Below are positions 33,798 through 42,159 of a stretch of 53,805 nt of DNA, in pieces. The position numbers were made by a program, and so were the translations under genes. Origin of the DNA: an uncultured Clostridium sp. (GTDB lineage: Bacteria; Bacillota; Clostridia; Lachnospirales; Lachnospiraceae). Positions within the stretch are counted from its first letter, which is position 1. Every line of letters starts with the position of its first letter. The stretch spans positions 1-53,805 of the forward strand of contig CAMNRM010000035.1 of the NCBI GenBank assembly GCA_946553025.1, given 5' to 3'. The notes under the pieces were generated by a model, which ran no database searches, had not been told where the DNA came from, and worked only from the letters and a program-made list of their open reading frames with translations.

Positions 33798-36032
33798 TCA
33801 AATATGCAGATCTGCCGCATGATCCAGGGCATGAATCTCTTTTTCTTCCTCAACCTTAATGAAGGCCCCCTCCGGAAGCGCCGTATAGATAATCATACAG
33901 GCTTCGGAAACCGCATTTTCTTTGACATAGTCTAAATCAAAACCAATCAGCTTATCGCCCTTTTTCACCTTATCGCCGTCTTTGACAAAAGCCTCAAAAC
34001 CCTTTCCTTCCAGCTTCACCGTATCCACACCGATGTGAAGCATGAATTCCGTTCCATCCGCAGTTTTTAACCCCACGGCATGTTTTGTCGGGAAGACAAA
34101 GGCTACTTCGGCATCACAGGGCGCTAAGGCTTCACCATTAACCGGCATAACCATAAAGCCGTCCCCAATCATTTTCTGTGCAAAGGTAACATCCGGTGCG
34201 TGGTCAATCGGCTCTACCCTGCCGTTAAACGGACTGTATAAAGGAACAACCTTTGCCGCGGAAGCTGCTTCTTTTTTCTCCTGAACCGGTGCTTTTTCGT
34301 TCGCTGCTTTTTCCTCTGCCGTATCTTTTGTTTCTTCTTCTCCAAGATACTCCACATCCGGAGCAGTCGCCATATAGGCTACAAGATTTGCCTTAATATT
34401 GGGAACGGTCGGGCCGTAGATAACCTGAACGCCCTGGCCTTTTTTCAGCACGCCTGCCGCCCCGGTTTTCTTTAACAGCGCCTCGTGCACCAGTTCCGGC
34501 TTCTTTACCGTACAGCGCAGACGGGTAATGCAGCAGTCCACATCCACAACATTTTTCTTTCCGCCAAGGCCATTTAAAATCGCCTGCGACAGTTCGTCAG
34601 ACTCTCCCTTATCCGCAGCGCCCGCGCCTTCTTTTCTCGCATTCACATCGCTTCTGCGGTAAAGCTTTACTTCTTCGCTGTCATCCCGTCCGGGTGTTTT
34701 TAAGTCAAACTTTAAAATCAAATATTTGAATAAGAAAAAGTATACAACAAAATAGGCAACACCCACAACCGGAATCCAGTACCAGCTTGTTTTTGCCGCT
34801 CCCGGAAGAATACCAAAGAGAACCAGGTCGATAATACCGCCGGAAAACGTCATGCCCACGCCGACATTAAAGATATGCATCAGCATGTAAGCCGCTCCCG
34901 CCAGCACACTGTGCACCGCATATAAGAACGGAGCCACAAAGATAAAGGTAAATTCCAGCGGTTCGGTAATTCCGGTAAGCATGGAGGTCAGCGCAGCCGA
35001 AAGAAGCAGTCCCCCTGCAGCCTGCTTTTTCTCCGGTTTTGCTACCTGATACATCGCCAGTGCAGCCCCCGGAAGGCCAAAAATCATGAACGGGAACTTT
35101 CCTGCCATAAACCGGGTACCCGGGTTTACGCTGAAATGGGCAATTTCTCCCACATGGCCAAGCTGCGCAAAGAAAATATTCTGTGCACCGTAAATCATCT
35201 CTCCGGCGACCTCCAGCTGTCCGCCCACAGCCGTCTGCCAGAATGGCATATAGAACACATGGTGAAGACCAAAAGGAATTAAGGCACGCTCGATAATCCC
35301 GTAAATCCATGTCCCTGCATAACCTGAACTGTTGACCAGTGCGCCCAGGCCGTAGATTCCGTTTTGGATTACCGGCCAGATAAAGTACATCAGGATTCCC
35401 ACAAAGATATAGACAAGGCTGGAGATAATCGGCACAAACCGCGTCCCTCCAAAGAAAGATAATACCTGGGGAAGCTGAATATTATAGTATTTGTTGTGCA
35501 GTGCGGCAACGCCAAGTCCCACGATAACACCGCCAAACACCCCCATCTGCAAAGAGGATATCCCTAAAACCTTCGTCACCGAACCGTCCAGCATGTTGAC
35601 GGTCTGCTCTGCCGAACCAACCATACCGGAAATCGCCGCCCCGGTTCCGTCAAAAACAGCCGAAACGCTGACCAGGCTTCCGGAAAGCACCAAAAGGGCA
35701 TGGATAGCCGTGTGCATAATAAAAAAGGCAATTACGCTGGCTAACGCCGCCACTTCTTTTTCCTGTTTTGCCATACCTACGGCTACACCGATGGCAAAGA
35801 GCAGCGGAAGATTTTCAAAAACCACATTTCCGCAGCTGTTTAAAATATTTAAAAATCCGTTTAACAATGTCCCTTCACCCAAAAGCGCTTCCAGATGATA
35901 CGCCTGGATCATCGTTGCATTTGTAAAGGAACCTCCAAATCCGAGCAGCAGTCCTGCTACCGGAAGAATCGCGATCGGAAGCATGAATGAACGTCCGACT
36001 CTCTGCAATACGCCAAAAATCTTATCTTTCAT
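33798..36032 (-). CDS. PTS glucose-type permease, fused IIC-IIB-IIA
   Basis: 744 residues from ATG 36032 (AAAGGAG upstream; then MKDKIFGVLQRVGRSFMLPI as in IIC). Residues 1-~430 are the membrane IIC channel. IIB (~470-550) has the phosphocysteine in VDCCITRLRCTV. After a low-complexity linker, IIA (~600-744) has His in VFPTKHAVGL and MLHIGVDTVKLEG. Imports and phosphorylates a glucose-type sugar; glucose or N-acetylglucosamine cannot be told apart here. Expression is probably LicT-controlled through the leader at 36130-36207. Confidence 0.93.
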   Translation of the reverse strand: MKDKIFGVLQRVGRSFMLPIAILPVAGLLLGFGGSFTNATMIQAYHLEALLGEGTLLNGFLNILNSCGNVVFENLPLLFAIGVAVGMAKQEKEVAALASVIAFFIMHTAIHALLVLSGSLVSVSAVFDGTGAAISGMVGSAEQTVNMLDGSVTKVLGISSLQMGVFGGVIVGLGVAALHNKYYNIQLPQVLSFFGGTRFVPIISSLVYIFVGILMYFIWPVIQNGIYGLGALVNSSGYAGTWIYGIIERALIPFGLHHVFYMPFWQTAVGGQLEVAGEMIYGAQNIFFAQLGHVGEIAHFSVNPGTRFMAGKFPFMIFGLPGAALAMYQVAKPEKKQAAGGLLLSAALTSMLTGITEPLEFTFIFVAPFLYAVHSVLAGAAYMLMHIFNVGVGMTFSGGIIDLVLFGILPGAAKTSWYWIPVVGVAYFVVYFFLFKYLILKFDLKTPGRDDSEEVKLYRRSDVNARKEGAGAADKGESDELSQAILNGLGGKKNVVDVDCCITRLRCTVKKPELVHEALLKKTGAAGVLKKGQGVQVIYGPTVPNIKANLVAYMATAPDVEYLGEEETKDTAEEKAANEKAPVQEKKEAASAAKVVPLYSPFNGRVEPIDHAPDVTFAQKMIGDGFMVMPVNGEALAPCDAEVAFVFPTKHAVGLKTADGTEFMLHIGVDTVKLEGKGFEAFVKDGDKVKKGDKLIGFDLDYVKENAVSEACMIIYTALPEGAFIKVEEEKEIHALDHAADLHI

Positions 36033-36129
36033 CTCTCTTCTCCTTTCCGTTTTTCCCTGATTGCCCTGATAAATCCTCTGGCATCCGGCAAAAATACCCA
36101 CCGTTTAACTCCCATAAACGACAAAAAGA

Positions 36130-36177
36130 CATAAACCTCCCTTCCACTTACAAAAACTGCGTCATGGGTAGTTTATG
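36130..36177 (-). terminator. Leader terminator of the PTS gene, overlapping the RAT
   Basis: On the minus strand CATAAACTACCC (36177-36166) pairs with GGGAGGTTTATG (36141-36130), 11 of 12, followed by TCTTTTTG. The upstream arm overlaps the RAT element, so the two structures are mutually exclusive. Confidence 0.85.
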
Positions 36178-36207
36178 CCTGATTTATCGTTCTTAATCAG
36201 TAACACA
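36171..36207 (-). promoter_or_regulatory. RAT (ribonucleic antiterminator) element
   Basis: The minus strand reads TGTTACTGATT ... AATCAGGCATAAAC, matching the conserved halves of BglG/LicT RAT sites (TGTTACTG and CAGGCA-AAACC). The GATT/AATC stem is intact. It begins at the predicted transcription start. Confidence 0.82.
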
Positions 36208-36215
36208 CTATATAA

Positions 36216-36244
36216 AGTATAAAAGAAGCCTGCCGGTTTGTCAA
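36216..36244 (-). promoter_or_regulatory. Promoter of the PTS gene
   Basis: Minus strand TTGACA (36244-36239), 17-base spacer, TATACT (36221-36216). Near-consensus, as expected for a gene controlled by antitermination. Confidence 0.88.
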
Positions 36245-36270
36245 CTGTTTTTAGGCACTGTTTTTGGACA

Positions 36271-38184
36271 TTATTCTAATTCCGACAATCCCGTATACAG
36301 CTGATAATATCTTCCGTGCTGTGCCACCAGATCGTCGTGATCTCCGCGCTCGATAATCTCCCCGTTTTCCAGAACCATAATCGCATTGGCATTGCGGACG
36401 GTGGAGAGGCGGTGGGCGATGACGAAGGTGGTGCGATCCTTCATCAGACGATCCATCCCGTGCTCGATATGCTTTTCTGTTCGTGTATCGACGGAACTGG
36501 TTGCCTCATCTAAGATCAGGATTGGAGCCTTGGAGATGGCGGCACGGGCAATGTTTAACAGCTGCCTCTGTCCCTGGCTTAGATTGGCCCCGTCACCCTC
36601 CAGCAGCGTATCATAGCCCTCCGGAAGACGCATAATAAAGGAATGGGCAGAGGCGGTTTTTGCTGCCTGAATGACTTCTTCATCCGTGGCATCCAGCCTC
36701 CCGTAGCGGATATTTTCCCGCACGGTTCCGGTAAACAAATGCGTATCCTGAAGCACCATAGCGATGTTTTTGCGCAGGTTTTCCCGGGCAATCTCGCGGA
36801 TATTTACCCCGTCAATGGTAATCTCGCCGGACTGGATATCGTAAAAGCGGTTAAGCAGGTTGGTAATCGTCGTTTTTCCGGCTCCGGTGGAACCGACAAA
36901 GGCGATTTTCTGTCCCGGCTTGGCGTACAGACTGATATGTTTCAGAATGGTTTTTTCCGGATTGTAGCCAAAGCTTACATCTTCCAGGCGGACAAAGCCC
37001 TTCATCGGCTCCAAAACCTTTGCCTGCGCCGAATCGGCGGCTTCCGGTTCTTCATCCATTACCCGAAATACACGTTCCGCCCCGGCCAGAGCCGAAAATA
37101 CATTGGAAACCTGCATGGAAATTTCGTTAATCGGCCGGGAGAACTGACGGGAGAAATTTAAAAATACGGTAAGCCCGCCCACATCAAAATTCTTAACCAC
37201 ACAGAGCAGTCCGCCGATACAGGCGGTCAGCGAGTAATTCACCTGGCTTAAATTTCCCATCACCGGCCCCATAATTCCTCCGAAAAACTGCGCACGGATC
37301 TGATTGTCCCGAAGCTCCTGGTTTAATATCGAAAACTCTTCCTCGGCAACGTCTTCATGACAGAACACCTTAACGACCTTCTGCCCGGTAATGGTTTCCT
37401 CGATATAACCGTTTAACGCCCCTAAGGAATACTGCTGGGCGGAGAAATATTTCTGGCTGCGGCGGGCTACCGCACCCCCTGCTCTCATCATCAGAGGAAT
37501 CATTATCAGGGTTATCACGGTAAGGTAAATATTGGTATAAATCATCAAAGCCAGGGTTCCCACCAGACTTAATGCACCGGAAAAAAGCTGAACCAGAGTG
37601 CTGCTTAACATATTTCCGATGGTATCCACATCATTGGTAAACCGGCTCATTAAATCTCCGTTGCTGTTCGTGTCATAGTAACGCACCGGAAGGGACTGCA
37701 TCTTGGTAAATAAATCATTGCGCAGCTTAACCAGGGCATTCTGGGCCACGGTCAGCATCACCTTGGCCTGGAGATAATTGGCGCAGACTCCGGTGAAATA
37801 AATCATGGCAAGCACGACCAGGGAGAAAAAAAGTCCGGTGGGATTCCCCCGGCTCCCGTCCGTCGGGGCAATGTAGATATTAATAATCGGGCGAAGCATA
37901 TAGGAACCGGCAAGGGTCGCCCCGGTGTTTAACAAAATACAGATAAAAGCAACGGCAATCTTTGCCTTATCTTCATTAATATACTGCATAAGACGGCGGA
38001 TCGTCTGCGCACTGTCCTTGGGCTTTCCTCCCATCCGGACACGCTGTCTTCTGGGGCCGAACCCCGGCCCGCCCGGGCCATGTCCGCCGGGTCTGCCTCC
38101 TCCGGGACCGCCCATACCGGCAGAAGAAGCACGGTTTCCATATCTGCGCTTTAAGCTTTCTCTTCGTTTTTCTCTGTCCATCAC
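36271..38184 (-). CDS. Heterodimeric ABC exporter, catalytic half
   Basis: 637 residues. The N-terminal ~55 residues are Gly/Pro/Arg-rich (GMGGPGGGRPGGHGPGGPGF). Six transmembrane helices follow (~75-370), then the ATPase: Walker A VGSTGAGKTT, signature NLSQGQRQ, Walker B ILILDEATSSVD with catalytic Glu, and His in VIAHRLSTV. Walker B and H-loop are canonical; the signature is not (LSQGQ). With the other half this gives one consensus and one degenerate site. Exports drugs or lipids. Starts inside the stop of the partner gene (4-base overlap). Confidence 0.93.
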   Translation of the reverse strand: MMDREKRRESLKRRYGNRASSAGMGGPGGGRPGGHGPGGPGFGPRRQRVRMGGKPKDSAQTIRRLMQYINEDKAKIAVAFICILLNTGATLAGSYMLRPIINIYIAPTDGSRGNPTGLFFSLVVLAMIYFTGVCANYLQAKVMLTVAQNALVKLRNDLFTKMQSLPVRYYDTNSNGDLMSRFTNDVDTIGNMLSSTLVQLFSGALSLVGTLALMIYTNIYLTVITLIMIPLMMRAGGAVARRSQKYFSAQQYSLGALNGYIEETITGQKVVKVFCHEDVAEEEFSILNQELRDNQIRAQFFGGIMGPVMGNLSQVNYSLTACIGGLLCVVKNFDVGGLTVFLNFSRQFSRPINEISMQVSNVFSALAGAERVFRVMDEEPEAADSAQAKVLEPMKGFVRLEDVSFGYNPEKTILKHISLYAKPGQKIAFVGSTGAGKTTITNLLNRFYDIQSGEITIDGVNIREIARENLRKNIAMVLQDTHLFTGTVRENIRYGRLDATDEEVIQAAKTASAHSFIMRLPEGYDTLLEGDGANLSQGQRQLLNIARAAISKAPILILDEATSSVDTRTEKHIEHGMDRLMKDRTTFVIAHRLSTVRNANAIMVLENGEIIERGDHDDLVAQHGRYYQLYTGLSELE

Positions 38185-39953
38185 GCGCTTACCTCCTTCT
38201 CCCGATCACGCTGGGAATAATAAATTTCCTGATAAGGTTCACAGGTCTTTAAAAGTTCCTGATGTGTCCCCATCGCAGCAATTTTTCCGTCATCAAGAAC
38301 CAGAATCTGGTCGGCATCCTCCACCGAACTGATTCTCTGGGCAATGATAAATTTCGTAGTATCTTTAAGCGCCGTCCGGAAACATTCCCGGATTTTTGCC
38401 TCGGTCGCGGTATCTACGGCGCTGGTGCTGTCGTCTAAAATCAGGATTTTCGGTGCCTTTAATAATGCCCGGGCAATACATAGGCGCTGCTTTTGCCCGC
38501 CGGAAACATTCGATCCGCCCTGGCCGATTTCGCTCTGATAGCCTTTGGGAAAAGCCGTAATAAACCCGTCCGCCTGGGCACTGTCCGCCGCCTGCCGCAG
38601 TTCTTCCATACTGGCTTCTTCCGCGCCCCAGCGCAGGTTTTCTTCGATGGAGCCGGAGAAAAGAACGTTCTTTTGCAGAACCATCCCCACGCCGTTTCGC
38701 AGATGTTTAAGGGAGTACTCCCGCACATCCATGCCGTCCACCAGCACCTGTCCGCCGGTAACATCGTAGAGCCGTGGAATCAACTGCACCAGAGAGGTTT
38801 TTCCGCTTCCGGTCGCCCCGATAATCCCGATGGTCTGCCCGGGAAGGGCGGTAAAGTTTAAGTGATCCAGTACCAGGTTTTCCGGTTTTTTCGATACATT
38901 TTCCATATTTTTCTGCCGTTCGGTCTGATAAGAAAAACAGACATCCCGAAATTCCACACGGCCCTCGGTAACTTCTTTTTCTTTATGGCCCGAACATTCA
39001 TCGGTTAAATCAATCTCTACATCCATGATTTCATTCATTCTTTTTACGGAAGCCATGGCGCGGGAACTCTGTAAAAATACCATGGAAAGCATCATTAAAG
39101 ACATTAAAATCTGCACAATATAGGTGGTAAATGCCGTTAAATCCCCCACCTGCATATCCCCGGCGATAATGATATTTCCCCCGTACCAGACAACCGCCAG
39201 CGTCGTAATATTCATCGCCAGCATCATCACCGGCATGGTCATAATCACAACGTTTAACGCCCCCATGCTGGCATCTTTAAGGCTGGTGTTTGCCTTCTTA
39301 AATTTCGCTTCTTCATAGTCTTCCCGGACAAAAGATTTAATCACCCGGACGTTGGTTAAAGCCTCCTGAATCCCGTTATTTAAGGTGTCAATCGCCTTCT
39401 GCATAACCTGAAACCGCGGAAAGGCCGTGCGCAGAATCGTTACAATCGCCAGGGTTAAAAGCGGAATCACGATAAGAATAATCACCGCCAGACGGGAGTT
39501 CATGATAAAGGCCATAATCAGCGCACCAATCATCATCCCCGGCGCACGAAACATCAGCCGCAGACCCATCATGGTTACATTCTGCACCTGCTGGATATCG
39601 TTGGTCAGACGTGTGACCAGCGAACCGGCGGAAAAATCATCAATGTTTTTAAAGGAAAATTTCTGCACCTTGGCAAATAAATCCTGGCGCAGATCGCTGG
39701 TAAAACAAATCGAAGCTTTCGCGCTGAAATAGGCCCCGCCGATACCGCCCAAAGCCATCACCAGAGCAACTGCAGCCATGGCAATGCCCATCCAGAGAAT
39801 ATAGCGGGTATCCCTCTGTGCCACGCCGTGGTTGATGATTAAGGACATCATTTTCGGAAGCATAATCTCTCCTAAAACTTCGGTAATCATCAGAAGAGGG
39901 CCGAGAAGGAAGGCGCTTAAATAAGGCTTAATGTAAGGTTTATAACGTTTCAT
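38181..39953 (-). CDS. Heterodimeric ABC exporter, degenerate half
   Basis: 590 residues with six N-terminal transmembrane helices and a C-terminal ATPase: Walker A GATGSGKTS, signature NVSGGQKQR. Walker B is ILILDDSTSAVD with Asp in place of the catalytic Glu, and the switch His is Gln (IIAQRISSV). This is the hallmark of the non-catalytic half of BmrCD/LmrCD-type multidrug exporters. First exporter gene after marR (3-base gap), so it is probably repressed by that regulator. Confidence 0.93.
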   Translation of the reverse strand: MKRYKPYIKPYLSAFLLGPLLMITEVLGEIMLPKMMSLIINHGVAQRDTRYILWMGIAMAAVALVMALGGIGGAYFSAKASICFTSDLRQDLFAKVQKFSFKNIDDFSAGSLVTRLTNDIQQVQNVTMMGLRLMFRAPGMMIGALIMAFIMNSRLAVIILIVIPLLTLAIVTILRTAFPRFQVMQKAIDTLNNGIQEALTNVRVIKSFVREDYEEAKFKKANTSLKDASMGALNVVIMTMPVMMLAMNITTLAVVWYGGNIIIAGDMQVGDLTAFTTYIVQILMSLMMLSMVFLQSSRAMASVKRMNEIMDVEIDLTDECSGHKEKEVTEGRVEFRDVCFSYQTERQKNMENVSKKPENLVLDHLNFTALPGQTIGIIGATGSGKTSLVQLIPRLYDVTGGQVLVDGMDVREYSLKHLRNGVGMVLQKNVLFSGSIEENLRWGAEEASMEELRQAADSAQADGFITAFPKGYQSEIGQGGSNVSGGQKQRLCIARALLKAPKILILDDSTSAVDTATEAKIRECFRTALKDTTKFIIAQRISSVEDADQILVLDDGKIAAMGTHQELLKTCEPYQEIYYSQRDREKEVSA

Positions 39954-39956
39954 TGC

Positions 39957-40439
39957 TTATCTCCTTCGGTTATTATTTTGATTTATTTTTTCCAGATTCT
40001 CACACATACGCGCAAAGAAATTTTTCAGTTCATTGATTTCTTTTTCACTGAATCCAAGAAACATGGACTTTTCGACGCGGAAAAAAATTTCATGGCTCTG
40101 TGTGACAATATCCTCTCCCTTCGCGCTCAGCAAAATCCGGTTGCAGCGGTTGTCTTTCGGATCGGACATCCGCAGAATATATCCGGCTTTTTCCAGTTTT
40201 TTCAAGGTCACGGCAATCGTCGCCGTAGAAACACCCAAAAATTCTGCAATATCCTTCTGCGACGCTTCGGGATGGTTGGACAGATACATTAAAATCTGGT
40301 GCTGGCTTCGGTAGACGCCGGTCTGCCGCACTTCCTTTTCCAGAACATCCCGATGCAGATGACCGGTTTTCATATAAAGCTTAACGGCCTGGTGCGTCAG
40401 GGACTGGGGTTTTTGCGGATCTTTTTCTGGTGTTTCCAT
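39957..40439 (-). CDS. MarR-family repressor of the ABC exporter
   Basis: 160 residues from ATG 40439 (GGAGG five bases upstream; an ATG four codons earlier overlaps the SD). Winged helix: HQILMYLSNHPEASQKDIAE, FLGVSTATIAVTLKKLEKAG, YILRMSDPKDNRCNRILLSA. MarR proteins release DNA on binding small aromatic or xenobiotic ligands. Two perfect 16-base palindromes lie between its promoter and start, so autoregulation of the marR-ABC operon is likely. Confidence 0.93.
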   Translation of the reverse strand: METPEKDPQKPQSLTHQAVKLYMKTGHLHRDVLEKEVRQTGVYRSQHQILMYLSNHPEASQKDIAEFLGVSTATIAVTLKKLEKAGYILRMSDPKDNRCNRILLSAKGEDIVTQSHEIFFRVEKSMFLGFSEKEINELKNFFARMCENLEKINQNNNRRR

Positions 40440-40461
40440 AAAATCCTCCATTCATGCGTTT

Positions 40462-40492
40462 TTAGTTAATTAACTAATAGTTAGCTAACTAT
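40462..40492. promoter_or_regulatory. Double palindromic MarR operator
   Basis: TTAGTTAATTAACTAA (40462-40477) and ATAGTTAGCTAACTAT (40477-40492) are perfect 16-base palindromes sharing one base, with centres 15 bases apart. They sit downstream of the -10 of the marR promoter. Confidence 0.88.
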
Positions 40493-40506
40493 TTAATTCT
40501 GCAAAG

Positions 40507-40535
40507 ATTATACGGGATATTTAATGACTGTGCAA
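40507..40535 (-). promoter_or_regulatory. Promoter of the marR-ABC operon
   Basis: Minus strand TTGCAC (40535-40530), 17-base spacer, TATAAT (40512-40507). The double operator begins 15 bases downstream of the -10, near the start of transcription. Confidence 0.85.
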
Positions 40536-40610
40536 GAAGAAAATTGTGAAAGTTTTGTGAACTGTTCTTTCTTTATATTTTCTTTACCATAAAAAAACAA
40601 GGTACTACAA

Positions 40611-40679
40611 AAAAGTACCGTACTTTTATTTTCCTTGTACCGTGATATCATGGCAAAAAGCCTGTTAGTATGATATCAC
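40611..40679 (-). terminator. Hairpins downstream of the MATE remnant
   Basis: GTGATATCAT (40642-40651) pairs with ATGATATCAC (40670-40679), with GGC/GCC inside. AAAAGTAC (40611-40618) pairs with GTACTTTT (40620-40627) and, on the minus strand, runs into TTTTTTG. Together they look like the old terminator of the gene whose tail survives at 40774. The rest of 40540-40770 shows no gene. Confidence 0.5.
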
Positions 40680-40773
40680 CTGACCTTACAGCTTCCATCG
40701 TCAGAAAATCAATTCAATCTTGTCAATTCAATTTTATGCCGTTTAACATTCATTGCCCGGATAAACGCTCACA

Positions 40774-40915
40774 TTATTTTGCATCAAACCCATGAACCCA
40801 GTCCGAGCGCAGGTAGTATACCAGGTAAATAACGGAACTGATTCCCCAGGTAAGCGGATAGGCCCAATAGATATCGTTGTTTTCCCCGGTCAGGCGCATT
40901 TTACTCCGGTATCAT
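40774..40915 (-). pseudogene. 3' remnant of a MATE-family exporter
   Basis: The minus strand is open for ~46 codons to a TAA at 40776-40774 and reads RLTGENNDIYWAYPLTWGIS, then SVIYLVYYLRSDWVHGFDAK. This is the last transmembrane helix and tail of a MATE transporter. No start or upstream portion remains, and a stop lies just before the fragment. Confidence 0.75.
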
Positions 40916-40926
40916 AAAATTATTGA

Positions 40927-40955
40927 TTGTAGAAAAACAAAGAAAAAGGTATAAT
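40927..40955 (+). promoter_or_regulatory. Promoter candidate for the DUF4430/ECF pair
   Basis: TATAAT at 40950-40955 with TTGTAG (40927-40932) 17 bases upstream. The -10 is perfect, the -35 weak. The ~45-base leader is too short for a cobalamin riboswitch. Confidence 0.5.
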
Positions 40956-41002
40956 CAATTTATCTATTCCCGAAGAAAAAGAATCAGAAAGGGCAACAAC
41001 TT

Positions 41003-41455
41003 ATGAAAACTACAGCTTCAGAAAAAAAGAAACCGTTCATTATCGCGTTAATGACGGTGGGCATTGTTCTGGCAGGGCTTTTGTTCTGTTATTTTCAATT
41101 TCGGCCTCAGCCGGAACAGGGAGAAAAGGAAATCAGCGTAGAAGTCGTATACGAAGATCAGTCCTCAGAAAACTCTACAATCAAAACTTCAGAAAGCTAT
41201 ACTATCCGAACCAATGCCGAATATCTGGAACAGGCGCTGGAAGATGCCAAAGGGCTGACGATAGAAGGCAGCCGGACGAAACAGTTCGGGCTGATGATCG
41301 AGAGTGTCAACGGCGTTGAGGCAGTCTATGACAAAAACCAGGCTTGCTGGGCCATAGAGGTGGATGGAAAACCCTGCAATTACGGGGTCAGCCAGCAGCC
41401 TGTCCGAAACGGTGAACATTACCGGCTGGTTTATACCGCCGCCAGTATGCCATGA
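41003..41455 (+). CDS. DUF4430 (transcobalamin-like) surface protein
   Basis: 150 residues, GAAAGGG upstream. Residues ~10-33 are a single hydrophobic anchor (FIIALMTVGIVLAGLLFCYF), no lipobox seen. Residues ~65-150 are the DUF4430 domain, related to the C-terminal domain of transcobalamin (YTIRTNAEYLEQALEDAKGL; AVYDKNQACWAIEVDGKPCN; QPVRNGEHYRLVYT). Overlaps the ECF S-component gene by four bases. A ligand-capture role for a corrinoid or other vitamin is inferred from this pairing. Confidence 0.8.
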   Translation: MKTTASEKKKPFIIALMTVGIVLAGLLFCYFQFRPQPEQGEKEISVEVVYEDQSSENSTIKTSESYTIRTNAEYLEQALEDAKGLTIEGSRTKQFGLMIESVNGVEAVYDKNQACWAIEVDGKPCNYGVSQQPVRNGEHYRLVYTAASMP

Positions 41456-41940
41456 GCCGCGTTCGACAGGTAGCAGCGGACGGACTTTGGGCAGCGGTTC
41501 TGTTCGCCCTTCAGATTTCCATGATCCATCTGCCCAACATTGAACTGGTGTCCCTGATGGTGATTCTGTATACCCTGGTGCTGGGAAAACGGGTGCTGAA
41601 TATCCTGATAACTTTTACCATTCTGGAGGGCATCTTTCACGGTTTTGGCGTCTGGTGGGTTTCCTACCTCTACATCTGGCCTGTTCTGGCAGGACTTACT
41701 GCTTTGATGAAACGGTTGGGTGCCCCGGATTGGGGATATGGGATTTTATCCTGTCTGTTTGGATTTTCCTTCGGCTTTCTGTGTTCCCTCCCCTACCTTG
41801 CCGGAGGCCCAGGGGCCATGTTTGCCTGGTGGATAGCCGGAATACCGTTTGATATTGTGCACGGAATCAGCAATCTGATCATCGGTCTGGTGCTGTTTCG
41901 CCCGATAAAACGAATCTTGATTTTCTGCAACAGGATATAG
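41452..41940 (+). CDS. ECF transporter S component
   Basis: 162 residues, five or six transmembrane helices (LWAAVLFALQISMIHLPNIE; LVSLMVILYTLVLGKRVLNI; GILSCLFGFSFGFLCSLPYL; WWIAGIPFDIVHGISNLIIG). The pattern fits the substrate-binding subunit of energy-coupling-factor vitamin importers. The shared A/A'/T module is not in the window and is probably encoded elsewhere. The DUF4430 protein encoded just upstream suggests a cobalamin-like substrate. Confidence 0.8.
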   Translation: MSRVRQVAADGLWAAVLFALQISMIHLPNIELVSLMVILYTLVLGKRVLNILITFTILEGIFHGFGVWWVSYLYIWPVLAGLTALMKRLGAPDWGYGILSCLFGFSFGFLCSLPYLAGGPGAMFAWWIAGIPFDIVHGISNLIIGLVLFRPIKRILIFCNRI

Positions 41941-41961
41941 GAAAAACAAAGATAGTTTTAC

Positions 41962-42159
41962 ATGGATATTTTCATTCAGACGGAAGGACACTTTGGTGAT
42001 ATAAAAGAAAACGAGGATTTCCGGAGGTTCCATTATCGGTCAGCAGAAAAAGTATATAAAGAGTTGATGCTGTATGTCATCAGCAGGAACATCATGAAAT
42101 ACCATCGATTTGTGCATCAGGAAATTGAAAAATATGAAGGAAAAAAGGAGCAGAAAGCA
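41962..42159 (+). pseudogene. 3' fragment of an IS1182-type transposase
   Basis: FIQTEGHFGDIKENEDFRRF, then HYRSAEKVYKELMLYVISRN and IMKYHRFVHQEIEKYEGKKE match the C-terminal end of IS1182-family DDE transposases. The catalytic body and start are missing; the frame is closed by a TAG three codons before 41962. The right edge coincides with the point where the SIS gene on the other strand loses its normal sequence. Confidence 0.8.

Noticed and set aside
40916-41002. Cobalamin riboswitch before the DUF4430/ECF pair
   Set aside because: The gap is under 90 bases and shows no B12-box-like sequence; the promoter is only ~45 bases before the ATG.
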